From JADKAV01 sp963818505 (GTDB lineage Bacteria; Actinomycetota; Actinomycetes; S36-B12; UBA10799): a stretch of DNA of 64,000 nt. The position numbers and the translations under genes are program-made. The notes under the pieces were generated by a model. It saw nothing but the letters and a program-made list of their open reading frames with translations, was not told the DNA's origin and did no database searches. Positions 17,301 to 27,645 of the stretch are shown here, piece after piece. The first letter of the stretch is position 1; every line of letters starts with the position of its first letter. The stretch lies in the NCBI GenBank assembly GCA_963818505.1, contig CAWFSJ010000001.1, positions 310,001 to 374,000 on the forward strand, in the 5' to 3' direction.

Positions 17301-18055
17301 CTTCTCAGACTGCAGCGTCGGCTTCCGGGCTCTCGAAGATCTACGGCGAGGGCGAGGCGCAGGTCGTGGCGCTGGACGACGTGGACATCCAGATCGAAAG
17401 GGGACGGTTCACGGCGATCATGGGCCCCTCGGGTTCGGGCAAGTCCACCCTGATGCACTGCTTGGCGGGCCTTGATTCGGTGACCTCCGGCAAGGTCATG
17501 ATCGGCGATGTCGACCTGACCACCCTGAAGGACAAGGCGCTCACTGCACTTCGCCGAGATCAGGTGGGTTTCGTATTCCAGAGCTTCAACCTGATTCCGA
17601 CGCTCACGGCACTGGAGAACATCACCTTGCCGATGGACATCGCCGGCACGAAGCCCGACCAGCAGTGGTTGGACACGGTCATCGACACGGTTGGTCTTCG
17701 CTCACGGTTGTCCCACAAGCCCAGCGAATTGTCCGGCGGACAGCAGCAGCGCGTGGCATGCGCCCGGGCGCTGGCGAGCCGCCCGGCAATCATCTTCGCC
17801 GACGAACCCACCGGGAACCTCGATTCGCGCAGCGGAGCCGAGGTGCTGGGCTTCTTGCGGCGCAGCGTGGACGAGTTCGGTCAGACCATCGTGATGGTCA
17901 CGCACGACCCGAACGCGGCGTCGTACTCGCAGCGGGTGGTCTTCCTGGCCGATGGGCGGATCTCCGACGAGATGAGTGATCCCACCTCCGAGAGGGTCCT
18001 GGACCGCATGAAGCGCTTCGATATCGAGGGTCTGTCCGCGCCGACACCGGCCTGA
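17297..18055 (+). CDS. ABC transporter ATP-binding protein (MacB/LolD type)
   Basis: A 252-residue ATPase. Walker A GPSGSGKST is at residues 43-51, the Q-loop is FVFQSFNLIPTLTALEN, the signature is LSGGQQQR and Walker B is IIFADEPTGNLDS, ending with an H-loop VTHD. The DEPTGNLD sequence is typical of MacB/LolD/FtsE-type ATPases that work with FtsX-like permeases. I start at GTG 17297, where the -10 hexamer is 6 nt upstream, rather than at the upstream in-frame codon at 17135. Its stop overlaps the permease start (TGATG). Confidence 0.94.
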   Translation: MTSQTAASASGLSKIYGEGEAQVVALDDVDIQIERGRFTAIMGPSGSGKSTLMHCLAGLDSVTSGKVMIGDVDLTTLKDKALTALRRDQVGFVFQSFNLIPTLTALENITLPMDIAGTKPDQQWLDTVIDTVGLRSRLSHKPSELSGGQQQRVACARALASRPAIIFADEPTGNLDSRSGAEVLGFLRRSVDEFGQTIVMVTHDPNAASYSQRVVFLADGRISDEMSDPTSERVLDRMKRFDIEGLSAPTPA

Positions 18056-20604
18056 TGCTCAAAGCCGCTCTGCGCAACCTTTTCGCGCACAAACTCCGCC
18101 TGCTTCTCACTGGGCTGTCGATCGTGCTGGCCGTTGCTTTCGTCGCGGGGACCTACATCTTCACCGACTCGCTGCGGGCGTCCCTGGACACCCTCATCAG
18201 GCAGGACCAGCCGGATGTCACCGTACAGCCGGCCAGTGCGGAATTCTCCCCGGAGTTCCAAGGGGCGGGAAAGTTGCCGACCGTGCCCACGACACTTGTC
18301 CCGCAGATCTCGCAGCTGGCCGGTGTGGCCGATGCGGTGCCCACTATCCAGGTCCCCAACATCGTGGTTCTCGACAAGCAGGGCTTGCCGCTCGGGCAGG
18401 AGTCCGGGGGCTTCGGGGGTGGGACCGCCCTGGGTTCGAGCTGGGTGGACCAGCCGGAACTCAACCCGACGGAGGTGGTGACCGGTCAGCCGCCCGCGGG
18501 GCCAAAGCAACTGGCCCTGGACACCAGTAGCGCGGAGCAACTGGGCGTGGTCCCGGGAGACGAAGTCACAGTGCTGCTTCCGGACGGTGGGCGCGAGACC
18601 TTCGAACTCAGTGGCCTCACGCAGATGCAGAACAGCAGCGGTTTCGCCATCACGTTCGTCTACTGGGATTTCGACACCGCTGCGAGTCTGTTCCTTGAAC
18701 CGGATCAGGCCAGCGCCATCGCCGTGCTGGCAGATCCGGGAGCGGATCAGGTGCAGATCCGCGACGCGATCGTGCCGCTGCTGCCGGCGGGGTTCGTTGC
18801 TGTCACCGGGGATGAGCAGGCCAGTCAGATCTCTGAGCAACTCGACTCGGGTCTGGGCTTCCTCAACACCTTCCTGCTGGTCTTCGCGATCGTTTCCCTG
18901 TTCGTGGCGGCCTTCCTGATCTACAACACGTTCTCCATGCTTGTTGCCCAGCGCACCCGGGAACTGGCGTTGCTGCGTGCGATCGGAGCCTCACGCAGTC
19001 AGGTCCTGCGGTCCATCCTCGCCGAAGCCGTGGTCCTCGCGGTGCTCGCCAGTGCGCTCGGAATCGTGGCAGGCGCCGGTTTCGCCAAAGCACTGCAGAC
19101 ACTCTTCTCGGCAGCCGGCGCGCCCTTCCCCGCAAGCGCGCTGGTGTTCGAGCCACGCACCATCGTGGTCGCGATGCTCGTCGGCCTGGTCATCACGGTC
19201 GTGAGTGCTCTGTTGCCGGCACGACGTGCGTCTGTCATCGCCCCGGTGGCCGCGATGCGCGAGGGATCCACGGTTTCGGGATCGGGTTCGCGCCGCACCA
19301 CGGTGGGCGGCTTCCTGCTCGGGGCCGGCATCGGCCTAGCCGTCATGGCCCCCCGGGTGGCGGCCAACGAGACCATGCAGGGCGCGCTGGTCGCGGGGGT
19401 GTCCGCCGCAGGTGTGCTGATCGGTGTCCTCACGCTGTCCCCCGAACTCGCCCGTCCAGCCACCGCGGCGATCGGCGTGGTCTTCAGGGGGGTCAGCGGA
19501 AGGTTGGCCGGTGGGAACACGCGACGTAACCCACGTCGCACAGCCGCGACCGCTGGTGCCCTGACCATCGGTGTCTGCCTGATGTCAGCGATCAGCGTTC
19601 TCGCGTCCAGCACCCAGAAGTCGGTGTCCGGGATCGTGGACGACGTGATCGGCGCCGACTTCGTCATCACCGGCTATGGGTTCCAGCCGTTCCCAGGCGC
19701 GGTCGGCGAGGCCGTGAAGGCCACCGACGGCGTCGCAGCGGCCGCTGTGGTGCGTCAGGCTCCCATGCGCGCCCCTGGCAGCGGGGACACCCTTGTGACC
19801 GGGGTGGATCCGGCGCTGATCCAGCAGGCGCTCTCCTTGACCGTGCCGGAAGGTTCGTTCGACGATCTGGGCAAGAACGACGTGGCGCTGGACGCTGACA
19901 CCGCTAGCTCTATCGGGGCAGGCGTCGGCACGACCATCCAGGTGCTTTCCGTGGCGGGGCCGGTGGATCTCGAGGTGGTGGCGCTTTACGAACCGGCCGG
20001 GGGTTTCACCGGTTACGTCACGGATCTGCAGACGGCCGCCCGCCTTGGTGCCGCCGACCAGGACAGCGTCGTCTACGTCGTCAAAGACACTTCAGTACCG
20101 GCCGAAGCCGTTCAATCGGCCTTGGAGGTCGCCCTCGAGCCCTATCCGAACGTGCAACTGCTGGATCAATCCGCGTTCAAGCAGACGATCAGCGATCAGA
20201 TCGGGCAACTGCTGAACTTCCTGTTCGCGCTGCTGGTCCTCGCGGTCCTGATCGCTTTGCTGGGCATCGTCAACACCCTGGCGCTCAGTGTGTTCGAGAG
20301 AACCCGCGAGATCGGGCTGCTCCGGGCGGTCGGTATGGGGCGCAGGGGCATCCGCCGGACCATCGTGATCGAGGCCTTCATCATCGCCGTGTTCGGCGCT
20401 GTTCTGGGAATGGTGGTCGGGGTGGCGTTCGGGGCATTGCTGCAGCGCATCCTGGCCGATCAGGGCATCGAGCAGTTCGCGGTGAACGTGGGGCAGTTGG
20501 TCCTGTTCCTGATCCTGGCTTCGGTGGGCGGCGTGCTGGCTGCCTTGTGGCCCGCGTGGCGTGCGTCGCGACTACGGATCCTGGATGCCATTGCGTCCGA
20601 GTGA
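18055..20604 (+). CDS. ABC transporter permease, duplicated FtsX/MacB-like
   Basis: An 849-residue membrane protein with two FtsX-type units. It has an N-terminal helix followed by a large extracellular domain, a three-helix block around residues 260-400, a second extracellular domain and a last three-helix block near residues 720-849. Both blocks carry the ERTREIGLLRAVG-type segment (QRTRELALLRAIG and ERTREIGLLRAVG), a family hallmark. With the ATPase it should form an exporter or mechanotransmission complex. The substrate cannot be inferred. It overlaps the ATPase gene by 1 bp. Confidence 0.92.
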   Translation: MLKAALRNLFAHKLRLLLTGLSIVLAVAFVAGTYIFTDSLRASLDTLIRQDQPDVTVQPASAEFSPEFQGAGKLPTVPTTLVPQISQLAGVADAVPTIQVPNIVVLDKQGLPLGQESGGFGGGTALGSSWVDQPELNPTEVVTGQPPAGPKQLALDTSSAEQLGVVPGDEVTVLLPDGGRETFELSGLTQMQNSSGFAITFVYWDFDTAASLFLEPDQASAIAVLADPGADQVQIRDAIVPLLPAGFVAVTGDEQASQISEQLDSGLGFLNTFLLVFAIVSLFVAAFLIYNTFSMLVAQRTRELALLRAIGASRSQVLRSILAEAVVLAVLASALGIVAGAGFAKALQTLFSAAGAPFPASALVFEPRTIVVAMLVGLVITVVSALLPARRASVIAPVAAMREGSTVSGSGSRRTTVGGFLLGAGIGLAVMAPRVAANETMQGALVAGVSAAGVLIGVLTLSPELARPATAAIGVVFRGVSGRLAGGNTRRNPRRTAATAGALTIGVCLMSAISVLASSTQKSVSGIVDDVIGADFVITGYGFQPFPGAVGEAVKATDGVAAAAVVRQAPMRAPGSGDTLVTGVDPALIQQALSLTVPEGSFDDLGKNDVALDADTASSIGAGVGTTIQVLSVAGPVDLEVVALYEPAGGFTGYVTDLQTAARLGAADQDSVVYVVKDTSVPAEAVQSALEVALEPYPNVQLLDQSAFKQTISDQIGQLLNFLFALLVLAVLIALLGIVNTLALSVFERTREIGLLRAVGMGRRGIRRTIVIEAFIIAVFGAVLGMVVGVAFGALLQRILADQGIEQFAVNVGQLVLFLILASVGGVLAALWPAWRASRLRILDAIASE

Positions 20605-21228
20605 CTCGAGTCTGACCTCTGTCAGAGAGTCGACGTGCAACAGCCTGGGATCGACCAGATCGCTCACAGCTGGACCCACCGCCAGTACGTGGCACCCGGC
20701 AGCGATGCCTGCTAGTGCTCCGGTCGGACTGTCCTCCACCACCCACGTACCCTGCGGGCTCACACCGAGGTTCCTGCAGGCCAGCAGGTAGGGCGCGGGG
20801 TCGGGTTTGGGGGCTTCTGCCTCGGTCGAGCTGACCGTCAGGTCCACCTCGGAGTCGATGTTGAGCACCAGCAGGTCCAGCAGCACCCGCCAGGAGTTGC
20901 TCACTATCGCGGTCGGGACACCGGCCTGCTGCGCGGAGGCCAGCAGGTCGCGTGCGCCGGGCATCCAGTGAGCGGGTTGAGTGGCGACACGATGCTCGAT
21001 CTCGGAAACCAGGATGCGTGCGATATGCCCAGGCTCCCCGCCGGTTCGCTGCGCGATGTGCGCCACGACCTTCTCGATGGGCCCCCCGATACTGCAGGCC
21101 TGATCCTCGGCGGTCCAGTCGAGGCCGAAGTAGGCCATGGTCGCGCTCTGGGCGTCTTCCCAGAGCACCTCGGAATCGAGCAGCGTGCCATCGAGGTCGA
21201 ACAGCAGTGCTTCAGGTCGCGTTGAAAT
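20572..21228 (-). CDS. HAD-family phosphatase (beta-phosphoglucomutase-like), start uncertain
   Basis: A HAD hydrolase with motif I LLFDLDGTLLDSE, a cap region, motif II VSNSW, the lysine of motif III in APKPDP and the acidic motif IV VVEDSPTG. The family N-terminus begins immediately at the metH stop. No ATG, GTG or TTG lies in frame between 21336, deep inside metH, and a point beyond motif I. I placed the start at the ATT around 21228. CTG codons just before motif I or the ATG at 21336 (about 125-bp overlap) are alternatives. It should follow metH on one transcript. It also overlaps the ABC permease 3' end by 33 bp. The substrate is unknown. Confidence 0.75.
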   Translation of the reverse strand: MSTRPEALLFDLDGTLLDSEVLWEDAQSATMAYFGLDWTAEDQACSIGGPIEKVVAHIAQRTGGEPGHIARILVSEIEHRVATQPAHWMPGARDLLASAQQAGVPTAIVSNSWRVLLDLLVLNIDSEVDLTVSSTEAEAPKPDPAPYLLACRNLGVSPQGTWVVEDSPTGALAGIAAGCHVLAVGPAVSDLVDPRLLHVDSLTEVRLESLGRNGIQDP

Positions 21229-24200
21229 ACCCGGCCTCCGGATGGTGGAAGATGATGGCCGAGGTCGACTGCTCCGGATCGAGTTGGAACTCCTCCGACA
21301 AGCCCACCCCGATCCGCTCGGACCCCAGCAGCTCACACAGTGGTTTCTGCTGGCTCAAGTCGGGGCACGCCGGGTAGCCGAAGGAGAAGCGCTCGCCCCG
21401 GTAGGACTGTTTCAGGATCGACTTGATGTCGGCAGCGTCCTGGCCACCGATCCCCAGTTCGGCGCGCACCCGGGCGTGCCAGTACTCAGCCAGCGCCTCG
21501 GTCAGCTGAACGGACAACCCGTGTAGTTCCAGGTAGTCCCTGTAGGCGTTGCGCTCGAACAGTTCAGCGGCAGCCACGTCAACCTTCTTACCCATCGTGA
21601 CGATCTGCAGACCCACGATGTCACCATCGGGGCGCACGTAATCCGCCAGACAAAGGTGCCGACCGCGCTTCTGACGTGGGAAGTCGAACCGAGCGATCTC
21701 CGTCTGCGGATCGGCGGGATCTCCCACGACGATGGAGTTGCCTTGCGAGCGTGCGGGCCAGTAGCCATAGATGACCGCGGCCTCGAGCAGACCTTCGCTG
21801 GCCACCCGACTCAGCCACGACCGCAGCCTTGGCCGACCCTGTGTCTCCACGAGTTCCTCGTAGTCCGGACCCGTCTTGCCGGGGCTGAGCCCCCATTGAC
21901 CCCGGAAGAGGGCGCGCTCGTCCAGATAGGCCACGTAGTCCTTCAGGGCGATGCCTTTGACGATCCGGTCGCCCCAGAACGGTGGCGTCGGCACGGGTGT
22001 GTCGCGGGCCACGTCCGACACGGCATCGGGGTCCTCGGCAGCTAAGGGACGGGCAGTGGCACGCACCCTGCGCTGACGTCGTTCGGGTAGGGCAGCGCCA
22101 GGCTCTCCTCGTTTCACAGCCATCACCGCGTCCATCAGGGCGAGGCCTTCGAAGGCGTCCTTGGCGTAGCGGACCTCACCGTCGTACATCTCTGCCAGGT
22201 CCTGCTCCACGAAGGCGCGGGTCAGGGCTGCGCCACCCAGCAGCACCGGCCACTTGTCCGCCACGCCGCGCGCATTCATCTCCTCCAGGTTCTCCTTCAT
22301 GATCACCGTGGACTTGACGAGCAGCCCGGACATGCCGATCACATCCGCTTGGGCGTCGTGGGCGGCCTGCAAGATGGAGTTGACGGGCTGCTTGATCCCG
22401 ATGTTCACCACCGAGTAGCCGTTGTTGCTCAAGATGATGTCGACGAGGTTCTTCCCGATGTCGTGGACATCGCCCTTGACCGTGGCCAGAACGATAGTCC
22501 CCTTGCCCGACTCATCGGTCTTCTCCATGTGCGGTTCGAGGTGAGCCACGGCGGTCTTCATGACTTCCGCGCTCTGCAGCACGAACGGCAACTGCATCTC
22601 CCCTGCCCCGAATAGATCCCCCACGGTGCGCATGCCTGGTAGCAGCACATCGTTGACGATGCCCAAGGCGGGCTTCTCCTGCAGGGCCTCATCCAGATCC
22701 GCGTACAGACCCTTGGCCTCCCCGTCGATGATTCGGCGCTGCAGGCGCTCCATCAAAGGCAGGCCCGCCAACTCGTCGGCCCGGCTGGTGTTGACACTCT
22801 TCGCGTCGGCGAAGACCTCCAGGAAACGTGTCAACGGGTCGTGCACAAGGTTGGCCTCGTCGTCGTACTGGCGACGGTCGTACACCAGATCCAGCGCGGC
22901 TTCGCGCTGCTCGTCGGAGATCCGGTTCATCGGCAGGATCTTCGAGGCATGCACGATCGCCGAGTCGAGGCCCGCCTCTACACACTCGTGCAGGAAGACC
23001 GAGTTGAGCACTTGGCGAGCGGCCGGGTTGAGCCCGAACGAGACATTGGAGACTCCGAGGACGGTGTTCACTTGGGGATACAAGGTCTTCAGTTCCCGGA
23101 TGGCCTCGATGGTCTCGATGGCGTCCCGACGGGTCTCCTCCTGGCCGGTGGCGATCGGGAAGGTGAGGGTGTCGACCAGGATGTCGCTGACGGCCAGACC
23201 GTGATTTGCGGTGAGGTCCTCGATGAGCCGGCGGGCCACGCCGACCTTCCACTCACGGGTGCGTGCCTGGCCCTGCTCGTCGATCGTCAACGCCACAACC
23301 GCGCAGCCGTGCTCGCGTACCAACGCCATGATCCGCTGGAACCGGGAACCCTGCGCGTCGCCGTCCTCGTAGTTGACGGAGTTCACTATTGCCCGCCCGC
23401 CGAGGTGCTCCAGGCCCTCGCGCAGCACCTCCGGTTCCGTGGAGTCGAGCATGATCGGCAGGGTGGTTGCCGTGGCCAGTCGGGCGGCGAACTCGGCCAT
23501 GTCGGCCCGTCCGTCGCGGCCCACATAGTCAATACAGACGTCGAGCACGTGCGCGCCGTCACGCTCCTGGTCGCGGGCTATCTGTACACACTCGTCCCAG
23601 TTCTGCGCAAGCATGGCCTCGCGGAAGGCCTTCGACCCGTTCGCGTTCGTGCGCTCGCCGACGGTGAGAAACGTGGCATCCTGACGCAACGGCACGCTGT
23701 GGTACAGCGAGCTCACCGATGAAGGGGCGCTCGGAGTCCGGTCCACCCGGCCGTGATCGTGAAGGCGCTCCACGACCTGTCGCAGGTGTTCCGGCGTCGT
23801 CCCGCAGCAGCCACCGATGAGGTTCAGGCCGTAGTCGGCGACGAAAGTCTCGTGGGCGTCAGCCAATTGGGTCGGCGACAGCGGATATCGGGCCCCGTCG
23901 GCCGTGAGCTCGGGTAGCCCGGCGTTGGGCATACACGTGAGCATCACCTCGCTGTGGCGGCTCAGGTGGCGCAGGTGCTCGCTCATCTCTGCCGGCCCTG
24001 TCGCGCAGTTGAGCCCGATCGCGTCGATTCCCAACGGCTGCAGCGCGGTCAGGGCCGCTCCGATCTCTGAGCCGAGCAGCATGGTTCCGGTGGTCTCGAC
24101 GGTGACACTCACCAGGATCGGCACCCGACTGCCCAGCTCGCGCATGGCTGCGTGGCTCGCGAGCACTGCGGCCTTGGCCTGCAGCAGATCCTGGCTGGTC

Positions 24201-24673
24201 TCGATGAGTACGGCGTCCACCCCGGCCTCGAGCATGCCGAGAACCTGCTCGGTGTAGGCGTCGCGTAGGACGGAGAACGGGGCGTGACCCAGCGTCGGCA
24301 GCTTGGTGCCCGGGCCCATGGAACCGAGCACGTAGCGGCGGTGGCTGGCCGTGGACCAGTCACGCGCCGACTCCACAGCGATCGCCGCGCCCGCCCGAGC
24401 GAGTTCGCGGATGCGGTCCTCGATGCCGTACTCGGCCAGGTTCGCGAGATTGGCCCCGAACGTGTTCGTCTCCACGGCATCCACGCCAACCTCGAAGAAG
24501 GCGTCGTGCAGCGAGCGAACCACGTCCGGGCGAGTCACATTGAGGACCTCGTTGCAGCCCTCGTGCCCCTCGAAATCATCCAGGCTCAGGTCGTGTGCCT
24601 GCAGCATGGTCCCCGTGGCACCGTCGGCGATCAGAACCCGGCGCGAAAGTGCAGTCAGAATGTCGTCGGTCAT
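21212..24673 (-). CDS. metH: Cobalamin-dependent methionine synthase MetH
   Basis: An 1153-residue modular enzyme that transfers a methyl group from methyltetrahydrofolate through cobalamin to homocysteine. The modules are in order. First is the homocysteine domain, with zinc cysteines in LIGGCCGTTPEH. Next is the pterin domain (LTVGERTNANGSKAFREA). Then comes the cobalamin domain with GDVHDIGKNLV carrying the cobalt-ligating histidine. Last is the C-terminal activation domain ending near FHHPEAGYFNAT. The ATG 24673 has a TAGGCT hexamer 9 nt upstream. Only 46 bp separate it from pgi, so a cobalamin riboswitch does not fit there. Confidence 0.96.
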   Translation of the reverse strand: MTDDILTALSRRVLIADGATGTMLQAHDLSLDDFEGHEGCNEVLNVTRPDVVRSLHDAFFEVGVDAVETNTFGANLANLAEYGIEDRIRELARAGAAIAVESARDWSTASHRRYVLGSMGPGTKLPTLGHAPFSVLRDAYTEQVLGMLEAGVDAVLIETSQDLLQAKAAVLASHAAMRELGSRVPILVSVTVETTGTMLLGSEIGAALTALQPLGIDAIGLNCATGPAEMSEHLRHLSRHSEVMLTCMPNAGLPELTADGARYPLSPTQLADAHETFVADYGLNLIGGCCGTTPEHLRQVVERLHDHGRVDRTPSAPSSVSSLYHSVPLRQDATFLTVGERTNANGSKAFREAMLAQNWDECVQIARDQERDGAHVLDVCIDYVGRDGRADMAEFAARLATATTLPIMLDSTEPEVLREGLEHLGGRAIVNSVNYEDGDAQGSRFQRIMALVREHGCAVVALTIDEQGQARTREWKVGVARRLIEDLTANHGLAVSDILVDTLTFPIATGQEETRRDAIETIEAIRELKTLYPQVNTVLGVSNVSFGLNPAARQVLNSVFLHECVEAGLDSAIVHASKILPMNRISDEQREAALDLVYDRRQYDDEANLVHDPLTRFLEVFADAKSVNTSRADELAGLPLMERLQRRIIDGEAKGLYADLDEALQEKPALGIVNDVLLPGMRTVGDLFGAGEMQLPFVLQSAEVMKTAVAHLEPHMEKTDESGKGTIVLATVKGDVHDIGKNLVDIILSNNGYSVVNIGIKQPVNSILQAAHDAQADVIGMSGLLVKSTVIMKENLEEMNARGVADKWPVLLGGAALTRAFVEQDLAEMYDGEVRYAKDAFEGLALMDAVMAVKRGEPGAALPERRQRRVRATARPLAAEDPDAVSDVARDTPVPTPPFWGDRIVKGIALKDYVAYLDERALFRGQWGLSPGKTGPDYEELVETQGRPRLRSWLSRVASEGLLEAAVIYGYWPARSQGNSIVVGDPADPQTEIARFDFPRQKRGRHLCLADYVRPDGDIVGLQIVTMGKKVDVAAAELFERNAYRDYLELHGLSVQLTEALAEYWHARVRAELGIGGQDAADIKSILKQSYRGERFSFGYPACPDLSQQKPLCELLGSERIGVGLSEEFQLDPEQSTSAIIFHHPEAGYFNAT

Positions 24674-24682
24674 GGTGGTGTC

Positions 24683-24688
24683 AGCCTA
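24683..24688 (-). promoter_or_regulatory. Candidate -10 of metH
   Basis: TAGGCT lies 9 nt upstream of ATG 24673. The spacing is slightly longer than at the other leaderless starts. Confidence 0.35.
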
Positions 24689-24719
24689 CGTGGCGTCGGT
24701 GCCCCGCCCATCGGGGCGT

Positions 24720-26339
24720 TTAAGGCTTGTGCTCCCGGTAGCGCTGGGCCAGAGCGGTCGTGGAACTATCCAGGCCCTCCTGCGAAGCGTTCCCTGTCAG
24801 CAGGGGCACGATCTTCTTGGCCATCGCCTTGCCCAGCTCCACGCCCCATTGGTCGAACGGGTTGATCCCCCACACGACCCCCTGGGTGAAGACGCTGTGC
24901 TCGTACAGCGCCACGAGCTTGCCCAGTGTCCGGGGGTCGAGGCGATCGGCCACGATGGTCGTCGAGGGCCTGTTGCCTGGCATCACCTTGTGCGCCACCA
25001 GGTGCGCCGGAACCCCTTCGGCGGCCACTTCTTCGGCAGTCTTGCCGAAGGCCAGAACAGCAGACTGCGCCAGCGCGTTGGAGATCAGCAGGTCGTGGTG
25101 GTCGGGCGCGTCGGAGGCGGCCAGCGGGTTGACCGGCTCGAGGAAGAACAAGAAGTCGCAGGCGATCGTCGAGGTCCCCTGGTGGATCAACTGGTAGAAC
25201 GAATGCTGGCCGTTGGTGCCGGGCTCCCCCCAGAAGATGGCGCCGGTCTCACAGCCGACCGGCGACCCATCCAGGCGCACCGACTTGCCGTTCGACTCCA
25301 TCGTGAGTTGCTGCAGGTACGCCGGGAAGCGCTTCAAGTACTGCTCGTACGGCAGCACCGCGCAGGTGGGCAGGCCCAGGAAGTTCCGGTTCCAGACCGC
25401 CAGCAGGCCCATGAGCGCGGGGAGGTTCGCCCGCGTGGGTGCTGTCCGGAAGTGCACGTCCATCTCGTGGAAGCCGGCGAGCATCTCGGCGAAGTTGTCC
25501 GGTCCGACGGCCAGCATCGTGGACAGACCGATGGCCGAGTCCATTGAGTACCGGCCACCCACCCAGTCCCAGAACCCGAACATCTGGTCGGTGTCGATGC
25601 CGAAGGAGCGGACCGCTTCGGCGTTGGTGGAAACGGCCACGAAGTGCTTGGCCACGGCGGTCTCGTCACCGAGGGTGTCGAGCAACCAGGACCTGGCGGA
25701 GTGGGCGTTGGTCATCGTCTCCTGTGTCGTGAACGTCTTGGATGACACGACGAACAAGGTCTGCTCCGGATCGAGGTCGAGCACGGCCTCCACGAAGTCG
25801 GTGCCGTCCACGTTGGAGACGAAACGGAAGGTGAGGTCGCGATCGCTGTAGTGCTTCAGAGCCTCGTAGGCCATGACCGGGCCCAGATCCGACCCGCCAA
25901 TGCCGATGTTCACGACGTTGCGGATGCGCTTGCCTGTGTGCCCGGTCCAATCACCAGACCGGACCCTGTCGCAGAAGTCGGCCATTCGGTCCAGCACCTC
26001 GTGCACTTCGGCGACGACGTCCTTGCCGTCCACGACCAGAACCGCGTCGCGTGGCAGTCGCAGCGCGGTGTGCAGCACAGCCCGGTCCTCGGTGGTGTTG
26101 ATGTGCGCTCCGGTGAACATGGCCTCCCGGTGTGCGACGAGGTCCACGGAATCGGCCAGAGCGACGAGCAGGTCCAGGGTCTGGGCGGTGACCCGTTGCT
26201 TGGAGTAGTCGAGGACCAACCCGCAGTCCTGCAGGACCATCTGCTCGCCGCGGTCCGGGTCGGCCGCGAACAGTCCGCGTAGATCCTCGGTGCTGTGGGC
26301 TTCCAGCTCCTGCCAGGCCGGGTTCTGCACGACGGACAT
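24720..26339 (-). CDS. pgi: Glucose-6-phosphate isomerase
   Basis: A 539-residue enzyme interconverting glucose-6-phosphate and fructose-6-phosphate. Recognisable segments are IGIGGSDLGPVMAYEAL, FVSNVDGTDF, SKTFTTQETMTNA, WVGGRYSMDSAIGLS and GINPFDQWGVELGK near the C-terminus. The open frame continues upstream to 26750 through unrelated sequence. ATG 26339 is chosen because GGAGGAG precedes it and the family starts there. It is divergent from gnd, so glycolysis and pentose-phosphate entry genes share a 109-bp control region. Confidence 0.95.
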   Translation of the reverse strand: MSVVQNPAWQELEAHSTEDLRGLFAADPDRGEQMVLQDCGLVLDYSKQRVTAQTLDLLVALADSVDLVAHREAMFTGAHINTTEDRAVLHTALRLPRDAVLVVDGKDVVAEVHEVLDRMADFCDRVRSGDWTGHTGKRIRNVVNIGIGGSDLGPVMAYEALKHYSDRDLTFRFVSNVDGTDFVEAVLDLDPEQTLFVVSSKTFTTQETMTNAHSARSWLLDTLGDETAVAKHFVAVSTNAEAVRSFGIDTDQMFGFWDWVGGRYSMDSAIGLSTMLAVGPDNFAEMLAGFHEMDVHFRTAPTRANLPALMGLLAVWNRNFLGLPTCAVLPYEQYLKRFPAYLQQLTMESNGKSVRLDGSPVGCETGAIFWGEPGTNGQHSFYQLIHQGTSTIACDFLFFLEPVNPLAASDAPDHHDLLISNALAQSAVLAFGKTAEEVAAEGVPAHLVAHKVMPGNRPSTTIVADRLDPRTLGKLVALYEHSVFTQGVVWGINPFDQWGVELGKAMAKKIVPLLTGNASQEGLDSSTTALAQRYREHKP

Positions 26340-26448
26340 GTACTCCTCCAAGGGTGAATGGGCGAGCGCGGGCGAACCCAGTTGCTCTAGGTTCGAGCCT
26401 AGTGAACCCTGCGACGGAAAGCCCGACGCGCTAGTGCTGGAGGTACAG

Positions 26449-27480
<1,032 letters not shown>

Positions 27481-27554
27481 GCCCGGCTGAGTTTCGGCCA
27501 GGCGGTTTTCGCAGTCGATTGTGGTGTTGTTACGACTGGGGGCGCGCGATTGAT

Positions 27555-27634
27555 GCGTTGTTGCTGATCTCACTGCCGGAAACCAGCAACAACGCGACAA
27601 GCGAGAGTGGCCACCAGCAACAACGCGACAAGCG
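27555..27634. repeat. Inverted plus direct repeat between convergent gnd and mshC
   Basis: GCGTTGTTGCTG at 27555-27566 is an exact inverted match to CAGCAACAACGC at 27584-27595. A 22-bp sequence containing the right arm (27583-27604) is repeated exactly at 27613-27634. Either right arm can pair with the left one. The position between two convergent genes suggests a bidirectional terminator, although there is no T-tract. Confidence 0.6.
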
Positions 27635-27645
27635 ACCCCCGTGGG

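Noticed and set aside
24674..24719. Cobalamin riboswitch upstream of metH
   Set aside because: Only 46 bp separate pgi and metH, and a -10 hexamer lies 9 nt from the start, so there is no room for a leader.
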